Assembly: GCA_016719635.1 (NCBI GenBank) | Contig: JADJYT010000010.1 | Coordinates: forward strand, 11,784 to 75,783 | Length of the DNA: 64,000 bases | Direction: 5' to 3' | From: Sphingobacteriales bacterium | GTDB taxonomy: Bacteria > Bacteroidota > Bacteroidia > Chitinophagales > JADIYW01 | Shown: in pieces, positions 37,276 to 47,100 of the stretch | Layout of the letters: each line of letters opens with the position of its first letter | Position numbering within the stretch: position 1 is the stretch's first letter | The notes under the pieces: generated by a model | What the model was told of the DNA's origin: nothing | What the model saw: only the letters and a program-made list of their open reading frames with translations | Databases searched by the model: none | Translations under genes and position numbers: made by a program

Positions 37276-37305
37276 TTATTTTAATCAGGAGTTAACCAAC
37301 AGCCT

Positions 37306-38238
37306 ATGTACGGAAATTCCGTTTGGGACGATATAAAATGGCAGTTCAGGTACGGCACGGATTTAATCAAATTAATCCTTGTCAATATCGCCGTGTTTCT
37401 GGTGATCAACCTTGTCCAGCTGGTTTTGTTTTTTGCACAAAAACAGGGTGCCTTTGAATTAACCCATTGGCTATCGCTTTATGCGTCCTTCCCGAAGTTA
37501 GCACATCAGCCGTGGGGTATCCTTACCTATATGTTTGTGCATGAAAGTTTCTGGCATATCTTATGGAATATGCTGGGCTTGTATTGGTTCGGCCAGATAT
37601 TGCAGGATATGATCGACAAACCTAAACTATTGCCTTTGTATCTTTTCGGAGGCATCTTTGGCGGCTTGCTGTACATCCTGTTTTACAATATCTTTCCGGT
37701 CTTTAATACCGTGCTGGGAAGCGCTACCTGTATCGGGGCTTCTGCAGCCGTTATGGCTGTCGTACTTGCCGCGGCGACCATTGCACCGAATATGGAACTG
37801 ATGCTGTTCTTATTCGGCTCTGTAAAAATAAAATGGATTGCATTGGTTTATGTGGTGCTGGACATTATAAATATCCAGAACGGGAATGCCGGCGGGCATA
37901 TCGCACATTTAGGCGGCGCATTGTTCGGATTCATTTTCATCAAACAGCTGCAGAATGGAAATGATTTATCCAAATCATTTTACATGGCAACAGATTTTCT
38001 TCCCAACTTATTTAAAAAGAAATCCAAACTGAAAGTCGTACATAAGAAAGAATATGCGTTTACTTCAGGACAACACAACAAAGAAAAAGTGAATACACAA
38101 AAAAACAAGACGCATCTGGATACCATCAGTAAACAGGAACGATTAGATGCCATTTTGGATAAGATCAATCGTTCCACCTACGATAGCCTGACCAAGGAAG
38201 AAAAAGATTTTTTATTTAAAATCAGCCAGGAGGACTGA
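37306..38238 (+). CDS. Rhomboid family intramembrane serine protease 2 with cytoplasmic C-terminal tail
   Basis: 310 residues. The membrane domain (residues about 20-215) has HILWNMLGLYWFG, the nucleophile in GASAAVMA (the last Gly of the usual GASG is Ala) and the partner His in HIAHLGGALFGF. The C-terminal ~85 residues are basic then acidic, ending in a short helical domain (LDAILDKINRSTYDSLTKEEKDFL) found in Bacteroidota rhomboids. Probably cotranscribed with rhomboid 1 and the EEP gene. Confidence 0.92.
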   Translation: MYGNSVWDDIKWQFRYGTDLIKLILVNIAVFLVINLVQLVLFFAQKQGAFELTHWLSLYASFPKLAHQPWGILTYMFVHESFWHILWNMLGLYWFGQILQDMIDKPKLLPLYLFGGIFGGLLYILFYNIFPVFNTVLGSATCIGASAAVMAVVLAAATIAPNMELMLFLFGSVKIKWIALVYVVLDIINIQNGNAGGHIAHLGGALFGFIFIKQLQNGNDLSKSFYMATDFLPNLFKKKSKLKVVHKKEYAFTSGQHNKEKVNTQKNKTHLDTISKQERLDAILDKINRSTYDSLTKEEKDFLFKISQED

Positions 38239-38283
38239 GTTTGCATATCAATTTTTGATTATATTTCAGTTTCAAACGATCGA

Positions 38284-39399
38284 ATGAAGTTTTTAAAATG
38301 GCTATTATCCTTCTCCTCCCGAACTGCCAATGTTGTCTTTGTGGTGCTTCTGCTGATAAGCCTTTCAGCTTCTTATATCAGTCCTGAAAAGATATGGTTC
38401 TTTCCATTTGTCGGCATGCTGCTGCCATTCTTGCTATTTGTCAATATCCTTTTCATCATCATCTGGATCTTGAGAAAAAGATATTTTGCCGTGATTTCCT
38501 GCCTGGCACTTGCAGCCTGCATGCCTCAGATACTAAGACTGACGGCAACCAACATCGGGAAACCTAAAAAAAGCAAATCTGCACACAATATTAAAGTAAT
38601 GTCCTACAACGTGCGTGATTTTGATTTGTACAACTGGAGTGAGAACATCCATTCCAAAGAAAAGATATTTGAAACCATCCATGAAAAGAATCCGGATGTC
38701 ATCTGTTTCCAGGAATTCTATAACGATACCACGGCAGAGTTCAGCACCATACAGCATTTGATACAGATGGGATATACACACTACTATTTTACCAAAGAAC
38801 TCGTGCTGCGCAACACCGATGAATGGGGCATCGCCTTGTTTTCCAAATTTCCCATTAAAAATCATGGGGAAATCATCAAACAATCCTTTAAAACCGGCTA
38901 CGGGAAAAGGCCGTTCAGAGGCCAGTATGCCGATATTGAAATCGGCGATACCGTTATCCGGTTTGTGAATGTCCATCTGCAGTCCATCTACTTTGGCAGC
39001 CGGGATTATGAGACGATTGAAGAATTCCGTTCGACGCAAAATGTCAATGAGCATGGGGCAAAAAGTATTATCCTGAAACTAAAGAGAGCGTTTGAAAGAA
39101 GAGCACAGCAGGCAGACGAATTAAGAGCGTTTTTAAATGCACAAACAAAGCCTGTCATCCTGTGCGGAGATTTCAACGACCTGCCTAATTCGTATGTCTC
39201 CAACACCATTTCGAAGAATCTGAAAGACGCCTTCCTGGATTACGGGTTTGGGATTGGACGTACCTATAACGGAAAGATTCCGTTTCTGAGAATCGACTAT
39301 ATCCTTACGTCTCCGTACATCGAAGTGCACCAATTTGAGAAAGTGAACAATACTATTTCAGATCATTTTCCGGTGTATGCAGAACTGTCTACATATTAA
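38284..39399 (+). CDS. Membrane-anchored endonuclease/exonuclease/phosphatase (EEP) family protein
   Basis: 371 residues. Three hydrophobic helices (residues about 10-90) precede an EEP catalytic domain with MSYNVRDFD, CFQEF (metal Glu), GDFNDLP (Asp, Asn), RIDYIL and SDHFPV (Asp-His). All catalytic positions are present. Members act on nucleic acids, phosphoinositides or sphingolipids; the membrane anchor and phylum make a phosphodiesterase role at the envelope plausible but unproven. Its stop overlaps the 3' end of the convergent GT2 gene by 11 bases. Confidence 0.9.
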   Translation: MKFLKWLLSFSSRTANVVFVVLLLISLSASYISPEKIWFFPFVGMLLPFLLFVNILFIIIWILRKRYFAVISCLALAACMPQILRLTATNIGKPKKSKSAHNIKVMSYNVRDFDLYNWSENIHSKEKIFETIHEKNPDVICFQEFYNDTTAEFSTIQHLIQMGYTHYYFTKELVLRNTDEWGIALFSKFPIKNHGEIIKQSFKTGYGKRPFRGQYADIEIGDTVIRFVNVHLQSIYFGSRDYETIEEFRSTQNVNEHGAKSIILKLKRAFERRAQQADELRAFLNAQTKPVILCGDFNDLPNSYVSNTISKNLKDAFLDYGFGIGRTYNGKIPFLRIDYILTSPYIEVHQFEKVNNTISDHFPVYAELSTY

Positions 39400-40330
39400 C
39401 CTTATCGCTGACGGGATAATGGTTTCTGTCGGCTCCGTTGCGCGCCACCAGCTCGCCCAGGAATCCGGCAACAAATAACTGCGTACCGACGATTATCGTT
39501 AAGATACCCAAGTAAAAGATAGGCCTGTTCGTCATACCGACAATACCAAAAATGGTTTTTGTAATCGTCAGGTATATCAGAATTAGAATACCAAAGAAGA
39601 AGGACAATACGCCCAATGTTCCGAATATATGCATCGGACGTTTTCCATACCTTCCTACAAAAGTAATGCTCATTAGATCCAGGAACCCGTTCACAAAACG
39701 TTCGATGCCAAATTTGGTGGTTCCGTATTTGCGTTCGCGGTGCAGTACGGGCTTTTCCGTTATCCTGTCAAATCCCGCCCATTTGGCGATGACCGGAATA
39801 TAGCGGTGCATTTCGCCGTACACTTCAATACTCTTTACCACTTTCTTCTGGTAGGCTTTCAGCCCGCAGTTAAAATCGTGGAGGTTATGAATACCGGACA
39901 CGGAACGGGTAACCGCATTGAATAATTTAGTCGGTAGCGTTTTGGTTATGGGATCGTAGCGTTTTTTCTTCCATCCGGAAACGAGGTGATAACCATCCTC
40001 CGCAATCATCCTATACAGCTCCGGTATTTCATCCGGCGAATCCTGCAGGTCCGCATCCATCGTGATGACCACATCGCCCTGCGCCGCTTCAAAGCCCACC
40101 TGTAAGGCGGCCGACTTGCCGTAATTGCGCTGAAAGCGTATTCCTCTGATAGCCGGATTCTTTTCAGATGCCGTTTTTATCACCTGCCAGGAATTGTCCT
40201 TACTGCCATCGTCTACTGCAATCACTTCGTAGGAGAAATGATGCTCGGCCATCACCCTCTCTATCCAGGCAAATAATTCCGGCAGCGATTCATCTTCATT
40301 CAACAACGGTATGACGATACTGATATTCAA
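39389..40330 (-). CDS. Glycosyltransferase family 2, dolichol-phosphate-mannose-synthase-like, membrane-bound
   Basis: 313 residues. An N-terminal GT-A domain has IPLLNEDESLPEL, the DDGSKDNS motif and TMDADLQDSP (DxD metal site). Two C-terminal membrane helices follow (about 230-255 and 267-292). It transfers sugar to a polyprenyl phosphate carrier for envelope glycan assembly (ArnC/GtrB-like). The start lies two bases after the DUF4199 gene stop, so it is cotranscribed with it. Confidence 0.93.
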   Translation of the reverse strand: MNISIVIPLLNEDESLPELFAWIERVMAEHHFSYEVIAVDDGSKDNSWQVIKTASEKNPAIRGIRFQRNYGKSAALQVGFEAAQGDVVITMDADLQDSPDEIPELYRMIAEDGYHLVSGWKKKRYDPITKTLPTKLFNAVTRSVSGIHNLHDFNCGLKAYQKKVVKSIEVYGEMHRYIPVIAKWAGFDRITEKPVLHRERKYGTTKFGIERFVNGFLDLMSITFVGRYGKRPMHIFGTLGVLSFFFGILILIYLTITKTIFGIVGMTNRPIFYLGILTIIVGTQLFVAGFLGELVARNGADRNHYPVSDKVNM

Positions 40331-40332
40331 GT

Positions 40333-40761
40333 TTATTCTTTCTTTAAAACAATGGCTAAAAGTAGTGAAAATATTATTCCTATCCCGCTGTATAACATCA
40401 TCACAATGGCAAAAGCTCCTTTGGGCATCAGTTGGGTTCCCGTCATCTTAGAAAATATGGTGTAAAATGTACTGATAAAAATGGCCAATACCAGACTGGC
40501 CATCCAGCCGCCTAAAAATCCCTGCATAAGGGAAAGTTTATTCCCCTGTATTTTCCTCGAAAGAAACTGTGTCATGCCCACCACTACCACAATGGAAGTC
40601 ATCTGCAGAATCATAGCCTGCGGACGTCCGTACGGTAGTTTCTTTACATAAGCCAGTGTGAAAAAGGCAGCAAAGAACAGGGCAGATACCAATGCTGAAA
40701 ACAACGTAATGGTGATGCCGCTCAATACACCTCTTGTGTTATTTTGGGGTAGTTCGTTCAT
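40333..40761 (-). CDS. DUF4199 family membrane protein
   Basis: 142 residues with four predicted membrane helices. Layout (short polar N-terminus, helix with FSALVSALFFAAFFT, polar loop with PYGRPQAM, two central helices, final GIGIIFSLLLAIVLKK) matches DUF4199, a Bacteroidota-specific family often adjacent to GT2 and dihydroorotase-like genes. Function unknown. Confidence 0.82.
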   Translation of the reverse strand: MNELPQNNTRGVLSGITITLFSALVSALFFAAFFTLAYVKKLPYGRPQAMILQMTSIVVVVGMTQFLSRKIQGNKLSLMQGFLGGWMASLVLAIFISTFYTIFSKMTGTQLMPKGAFAIVMMLYSGIGIIFSLLLAIVLKKE

Positions 40762-40778
40762 ATCTCATTATCCGGTCA

Positions 40779-42023
40779 TCAGGAAAGTAAAGTGAATTTC
40801 CCTTTGGCATAAACGGCCTTTACCTTTCCTTTCAAGGGTTGGTTTATATACGGCGTATTCTTTGATTTGGAATGTATATCTTTCTCCGTAAACGTCCACT
40901 CCGTATTAAAATCCAGTATTGCAAAATCCTCGTTCTTCTTATCGGGCCGTATGATTTCCGCAGGATGGACGGACAATACATCCACCAGCCTCTCTTTGGT
41001 GATCACACCTTCCAGTTTTTTGTTCAAAAGCCCGAATGCGGTTTCCAATCCAATCATCCCGAAAGAAGCCACTTCAAACTCCTCATTCTTCCCATCGATA
41101 TTAAGCGGCGTATGCTGTGTCGAAATACAGTCTATGGTACCGTCTTTCAGCCCTTCTACCAATGCGGCCTGGTCGTGCGCCGTTCTCAAAGGTGGAAATA
41201 CCTTATAGCCGGAATCAAAACCTTTCACGGCATTCTCATCGCTTACCAGATGATGCACGAATACCGAACAGGTTACTTTCAGTCCGTCTTTCTTCGCCTG
41301 TCGGATGCTATCCACACTTTCCCTGGTGGAGATGCCCGCAAAATGCAGCTTGCCACCCGTATATTTCAGCAGTTCAATATCGCGCTGCACGGCGGCATAT
41401 TCAGAAAGGTTCGTTATACCCTTCATGCCCATACGTACGGAAATTTCACTCTCATTCACCTGTCCGTCACCTACCAGCGTCTGATCAAACGGCAATGTCA
41501 TCACCAGACCGCCAAACGGCTGCACATACTGCAATGCCCGCAGCATGACTCCGCTGTCTTTAATGCTGTGTGGAATATCTGAAAATGCCACCGCACCGGC
41601 ATGGTGCATGTCGAGCATTTCCGTTGGCGTCTTGCCGTCGAAATTTTCAGTAACGGCACCTACCGGCAATATGGTTATCGCAGTATGTTTCGCCTTATTC
41701 AGGATGTATTCCACCTGGGCTTTGGTTTGGGTGATCGGATGATTATCCGCCATGGCGCAAATGGTGGTAAAACCGCCCGACAGTGCCGCTTCAGCCACCG
41801 ACCCGATATCTTCGCGGTATTCAAAGCCCGGATCGCCGATATGGACATACAGGTCACAGAATCCCGGAGCGAGATGACAGCCGGAAAAGTCGATTGCTTC
41901 TGCATCTTTCGAATCGGCAGTAATTTTGATTTTACCATGCTCTATCAGCACATCTGTCGTTTTCCCATTATATTCAGAGGAAGGGTCCAGGATGGTGATA
42001 TTTTTGAGCAGGTATCGGTTCAT
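40779..42023 (-). CDS. Dihydroorotase-like protein, active site degenerate (PyrX-like)
   Basis: 414 residues with full amidohydrolase fold. Several catalytic positions are altered. The HxH metal pair is YVH (PGFCDLYVH). The carboxylated Lys segment reads VAFSDIP with no Lys. The MPN substrate motif is MAD-N. The TDHAPH motif is TQHTPL, losing the catalytic Asp. The HCED His is absent (GQVNESEIS). Such non-catalytic homologues (PyrX, PyrC') are known partners that assemble with aspartate transcarbamoylase in some bacteria. No pyrB is in the window. Its start overlaps the BatA stop by four bases. Confidence 0.85.
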   Translation of the reverse strand: MNRYLLKNITILDPSSEYNGKTTDVLIEHGKIKITADSKDAEAIDFSGCHLAPGFCDLYVHIGDPGFEYREDIGSVAEAALSGGFTTICAMADNHPITQTKAQVEYILNKAKHTAITILPVGAVTENFDGKTPTEMLDMHHAGAVAFSDIPHSIKDSGVMLRALQYVQPFGGLVMTLPFDQTLVGDGQVNESEISVRMGMKGITNLSEYAAVQRDIELLKYTGGKLHFAGISTRESVDSIRQAKKDGLKVTCSVFVHHLVSDENAVKGFDSGYKVFPPLRTAHDQAALVEGLKDGTIDCISTQHTPLNIDGKNEEFEVASFGMIGLETAFGLLNKKLEGVITKERLVDVLSVHPAEIIRPDKKNEDFAILDFNTEWTFTEKDIHSKSKNTPYINQPLKGKVKAVYAKGKFTLLS

Positions 42024-44038
42024 TTCCAGAATCTAATCAGTAAAATTTCTACAAGCAGGAATACTAAGGACAAAATTACGCAAAGTTTCCATAATAAGAT
42101 GCCGTCTTTTATTTGTTTTACGGAAGCAGACAGATTCGCCCGTGTATTGTCCAGCACCAGCTGGTTTTTCCGGCTGAACATCGCTTTTAGATCCGATACT
42201 GCAGCAAACACCAGATTGGATTCTGTACGGTCAAAATTAAAGGCGGCGATACCGAGATTTTTATTGCCGGCAGAGATGACATAGTGCCCGTCGGAAGCCA
42301 GCGTGGTATTCACCCTCAGCAATACGGTGTTTCCCACCGAACGGTTTTCCGGAATGAATTCATTTTTGCCGTTGGACAGCTTATAGACACTTTCGCCGTT
42401 GGCATACTCATTCTTCAGCTCCAGTAAATTATCCCTGCCGATGACATGGTAAACCGGCTGATTATTTTTTTTGTACACGGCACAGTTATACACCATCGGT
42501 GCAAATATGGCCTTGGCCTGCAGATCGGAAAAGTCCGCCTGCAAAGGCACCGCCTGCAGGTAAATGAAACCCTTGCCCGCGTCAAACTTAGATACCAGCG
42601 GCGTATTCAGCGTCGTTGACAGCAGTTCGCGCTGATTGGCACCGGAGGCAGCCACCACAGGATAGTATTTCTTTATTTTGGGTGTCTCCACATTTTTCGG
42701 GAGCTGATTGAAAACCCCTTTAAATACATCTTCATTCAGATTTATCCGGGTGACTTCACCTTGCCTTGTCTGCACTTCACCGTAGGTGCCTGTATTGCTG
42801 CCCGACAAGAATGCGTTATACGACACTATATTCGCATTCACCGCCGGAATGACATAGATATTGCCGCCATTCTCCAGATACTCTTTTAATGACGCCGACA
42901 GCCCCGAACTGATTTCGCCAAGTTGATTGAGGATAATCAGGGAATAATTTTTAAACGCTGAGTAATCAATCTGCCCCTTGTTGGTTTTGTCAAAAACGAA
43001 ATGTGCATCATTGGAAAAGACAGCCGCAATATTATCCGGTGTTTCCGTGTCCTCTATCGACAATACTTTTTCATTCACATCCACGTTGAAGGCAAAAAAG
43101 AACTTATCATCAAATGTAATCGGATAATCATTGAAGGAGATTTCGCCGCGCTGCCAGCCCGGCTGTATTACGGCAATGTTGAACGAATCCACCACAGCGC
43201 CGCCGGCAGGGATGCTGACATCATCAATGGCCTTGACGGCGTCATTGATCTTGACGGAAACCCGCATCTTATCGGCCTGCGTATTGCCGGAATTCTTTAA
43301 ACGGACAATCAGCTTATTGTTGGCGTTCATCGTAAACACCGGCTGCTCGAACCAGCAGGAATCCACATAAATATTCTTTTCGGGATTGCCCTGTATATCG
43401 AGAAAGTGCGCAGTATAGGTGGTATCCTCCGCCTTGGTCAGCATGTTTTTCTGAAAGTCGGAAATGAAGAAACCCAATTTATTTTTGGTCCCCAGCGACT
43501 GAAATAAGGCGGCCTGTTTTTGGGAGATTTCATCCACGGTTTTGGTATTCGGGCTCAATTCAACCTTGTCCACCGCATCGAGAAAATCCTGTTTTTGCAT
43601 CCAGCGCTGGTGGGCACCCTCGAGGTCGTTAGTGAGCAGCGCGAATTTATCGCCGGAGTTGAAGGCATTTACAATTTCTTTAGCCTTCGCCTTCGCCACA
43701 CCCAGGGCAGCCTCGCCGCCGGTCTTCAGTCCCATCGAATAGGAATTATCTATATAGACACAAACGGCAGCATCTCCCTGATTCAGCTTATTCTTATGGC
43801 TGCTAATGAACGGCTGCGCGAATGCCAGGATTAAAAACAATAACGCCAGCAAGCGGGAAGCGAGTATCAGCCGCTTCTTGAGTTTTTCGATGGTCGATTT
43901 TTCCTCCTGCACCTGTTTCAGAAACCGGATATCGGAGAAATAGACTTTCTTGAATCTTCTGAAATAGAAAAGATGAATGATAACCGGAACAGCAAGAGAC
44001 AACAGCGCGATCAGAAACCAAGGAAATACAAATAGCAT
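42020..44038 (-). CDS. BatA-like membrane protein with VWA-type domain
   Basis: About 672 residues from the ATG at 44038, preferred over 44119 because it places the conserved BatA N-terminus (FPWFLIALLSLAVPVIIHLFYFRRF) at the start. Residues about 55-75 form a second membrane helix. A von Willebrand A-type domain follows, with MIDAS-like DNSYSMG (about 106-112). A large periplasmic beta-rich part and one C-terminal membrane helix end the protein. The family is linked to aerotolerance operons; here the other Bat and MoxR genes are missing. Confidence 0.88.
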   Translation of the reverse strand: MLFVFPWFLIALLSLAVPVIIHLFYFRRFKKVYFSDIRFLKQVQEEKSTIEKLKKRLILASRLLALLFLILAFAQPFISSHKNKLNQGDAAVCVYIDNSYSMGLKTGGEAALGVAKAKAKEIVNAFNSGDKFALLTNDLEGAHQRWMQKQDFLDAVDKVELSPNTKTVDEISQKQAALFQSLGTKNKLGFFISDFQKNMLTKAEDTTYTAHFLDIQGNPEKNIYVDSCWFEQPVFTMNANNKLIVRLKNSGNTQADKMRVSVKINDAVKAIDDVSIPAGGAVVDSFNIAVIQPGWQRGEISFNDYPITFDDKFFFAFNVDVNEKVLSIEDTETPDNIAAVFSNDAHFVFDKTNKGQIDYSAFKNYSLIILNQLGEISSGLSASLKEYLENGGNIYVIPAVNANIVSYNAFLSGSNTGTYGEVQTRQGEVTRINLNEDVFKGVFNQLPKNVETPKIKKYYPVVAASGANQRELLSTTLNTPLVSKFDAGKGFIYLQAVPLQADFSDLQAKAIFAPMVYNCAVYKKNNQPVYHVIGRDNLLELKNEYANGESVYKLSNGKNEFIPENRSVGNTVLLRVNTTLASDGHYVISAGNKNLGIAAFNFDRTESNLVFAAVSDLKAMFSRKNQLVLDNTRANLSASVKQIKDGILLWKLCVILSLVFLLVEILLIRFWK

Positions 44039-44143
44039 AAGAATAAAGATATGGAAAAATATATGTGGTGATATGTGAAATAATTTTAATTTGTACATAT
44101 CAATCAAATTATCTCTCAATACCTCTGTTTTCAGATACAGCCC

Positions 44144-47100
44144 CTACTCTATTTTTATCAATTTTCTGGTTTCTATGTTATCAAGATAGTTAAACTGAAC
44201 CAGGTACAATCCTTTTACCAATGAACTTAAATCAAATCGTAGTTCTGAATCACCCTTGTTTACTGAATAAACGGACTGCTGCACCATATTTCCCTCCACC
44301 GTAAATATTTTTACGTTGATATCCATATCTTCTACACTGTTAAATCGTATTGTTGAATGCCCCCTGGATGGATTTGGCATAAACTCGCTCAACTTGACTT
44401 TTATTTCAGCGTTTATCATTGCCGAAACTATCTTAGTTCTGGTGAAAGCACCGTCAAAATCTACCTGTTTTAATCTATAATAATATCGTTTTCCAAATTC
44501 TACATATTCATCAATATAGTAATAGTTATGAAAGCCTTTATAATTTCCGGCACCGGCAATCTCTCCTATTTTTTTAAAATTGATGGCGTCAGCACTTCTT
44601 TCAATTTCAAATCTCAGGTTATTCTTTTCAGAAGCAGTTGCCCAATCTATTCGTATTTCCTTTTCCAGCCCGGTTGCCTGCAAACTGATTAATTCTACCG
44701 GCAATCCGGTATTTTCATAATATGAAGGATACAGATAAAATGTTCCTGCCTGTCCTGTTCTGAAAGCAGCCTGCCAGTACCCATCCACTCTTGTAAATGT
44801 CGGATGATAAACAACCCCGTTTGGAGAACCCGCCGGAATAAATGTATCACTGTTGTTTGGATAAGCAATCAGTAATAATTCAGGCGCTGTTTCAAAATAG
44901 AAATACGACCCGTTGCTCAAAGTTGCACCCTGTAAAGCTGCCACTTCCTGGTCTGTGAAATACAATTTGATTTCCATTGGAGCATCCGTTGTGGTATTTA
45001 TATTCCAAGCACGCGGCAGGAATGGTTGCGGCAATTCACCCACACCGGTCAGCCATGTTTCCACCGATCCTACATCGCTTACCTGCGGATCTCCCGCTAC
45101 ATTATAGGGGAGTTGTCCGCAAAAGGTAGTATTCCCTATTGAAACTGCGTCAGCACTGTCAGTTACCCTTGCCAGTAATTTTCCGTTTAAATCATAATAA
45201 CTAAACATTCCGCTGTTTTGCACCGGACATGTCAGACAATATTCGTTCCCATATTTTGAAACCATTGCAGTATCGTATATGATAGGTTTAATTATTGTAT
45301 AGGCAGTATCACGACACCCCTTAGCATTTGTAACCACCCATATGGCTACCGTACTGTCTCCGGTTTGTGACAATGAACCTATCCCTGTAACAGAGTCTGT
45401 CGGAGTGGTGATTGAACCCGGTCCGGAATATATTGACCATGCGCCTGTATTGGGTGATGCGCCGGGTGCAATTAGTTCACCGAAATAAGATTGCTGATAA
45501 GTACAATCATATAATTCGCTGCTGGCATTCCCTGCAACCGGTTTAGGAGCCTTGGAGAGCTTAACGGTATCCGGGCAGCTGTTAATAGTATAAATATAAA
45601 AGAAATTACCATCAGCAGCAGGTGTAAAGTCAATATCCGCCACACCATTTACCGTGCCGCCCAGGGTAGCACCTGCCGGATTTCCGGCCATGGCTGTCCA
45701 GGTGCCCTGATCATAATTGCCCTCTAAAACTCCGCTATGAACACCGCATATGGAAAGGTCAATTCCTGCAAAAGGTCTGCTTACTATTACTTTGGCCGTG
45801 TCTGTTACTTCGCCATTCAGCCAGATAAAATTATATTCTCCATCTTCCTCGAAATCAGAAAAGGTAGCTGTCGGTGACGTTGGATCTGAAATAATGACTT
45901 TACCCGGATTATCATATCTTTCCACCCAGGTACCCGGTGTTGTTAACGCTAAAAATGAAACGGAGCCTCCTCCGTAATTATAACAAGCTGCCCTGTCTGT
46001 TCCGGCACTCGGTCTTTGTATGCCAAAATTAACACCTGTTACATTCAATAAGCCAGTCGATATGGCAATATAAGCATTAGTTTCATCTAAAGCTTCAAAA
46101 CCACTGCCTTCACTATTGTTCGAACCATAGGCTTCCCCAACTGCACCCCAACTAGGTGGCAGCACCACAGGCGGTTGATTTGCTCCTACAGCAACATTGG
46201 TGGTAGTAATTAACAGTGTATAGTTTGTTTGAACATTTGCAAGTGGAAATGAATAGGTGCCATTACTGCTGTTTAAAGTGTCTTTAAATGCAACCTTACC
46301 ATCCGGGCCTATCAGATATACATAAATCGCCTGACCGGACGGATTATCTATAGCCGTTCCGTTTATCAATCCATCTGACAAACCATTCATATCATTGAAT
46401 ACCGTACCGCTAATGGTTATGGATCTTTTGGTGATACCAAAATTATAACCCCCTAAACATGTGGATGCACCGGTTGCGGTAAATGCATATTGCTTCGCAG
46501 TGGTTACATAATGATTTGCAGGAACACTGCTCAAAGTATCCAGTCTGGTGATATAACACTGATTATATTTTAAAAACTTTATGGATACATTATCGATATA
46601 AACCGTATCTGCATCATCTACGCTGTTATTCGTTATGAATCTTATCATAGTACTTGCTGATGCAAACGGCGCTATATTTAAATTATAAACATCTACATAG
46701 GCAGCATCTGCAACTCCGTTTCCTGTGATGGTAAATACAGTTGTGTAAGCTGTTCCGTTTGCAGAAGCCTGCACTAAAACATTTTCTCCGGCAGTAAGTG
46801 TTGCACTCTTTCTTCTGTAAGAGAAACTTAAGTAAGCACTGGTAGCTCCGCTTAAATTTACAGATCTTCTGGCAGCCACATTATTATCTTTAAGTCTGAT
46901 TCCATAAGAAAACGCGCCGTCTTTCCTAATCTCCACATCTGTATTGGCAACTGTTGCCGGTGGTGCAACACAAAATCCTACAGATGCTACGTCAAATGAA
47001 TCTACCCAGTTAGTAGCCCATGCCGTGTTTCCATCTGAACCGTTATTACATGTTCTGGTTCCACCAGGTCCGTCAAAATCATCACTCACTATTTTAAGCG

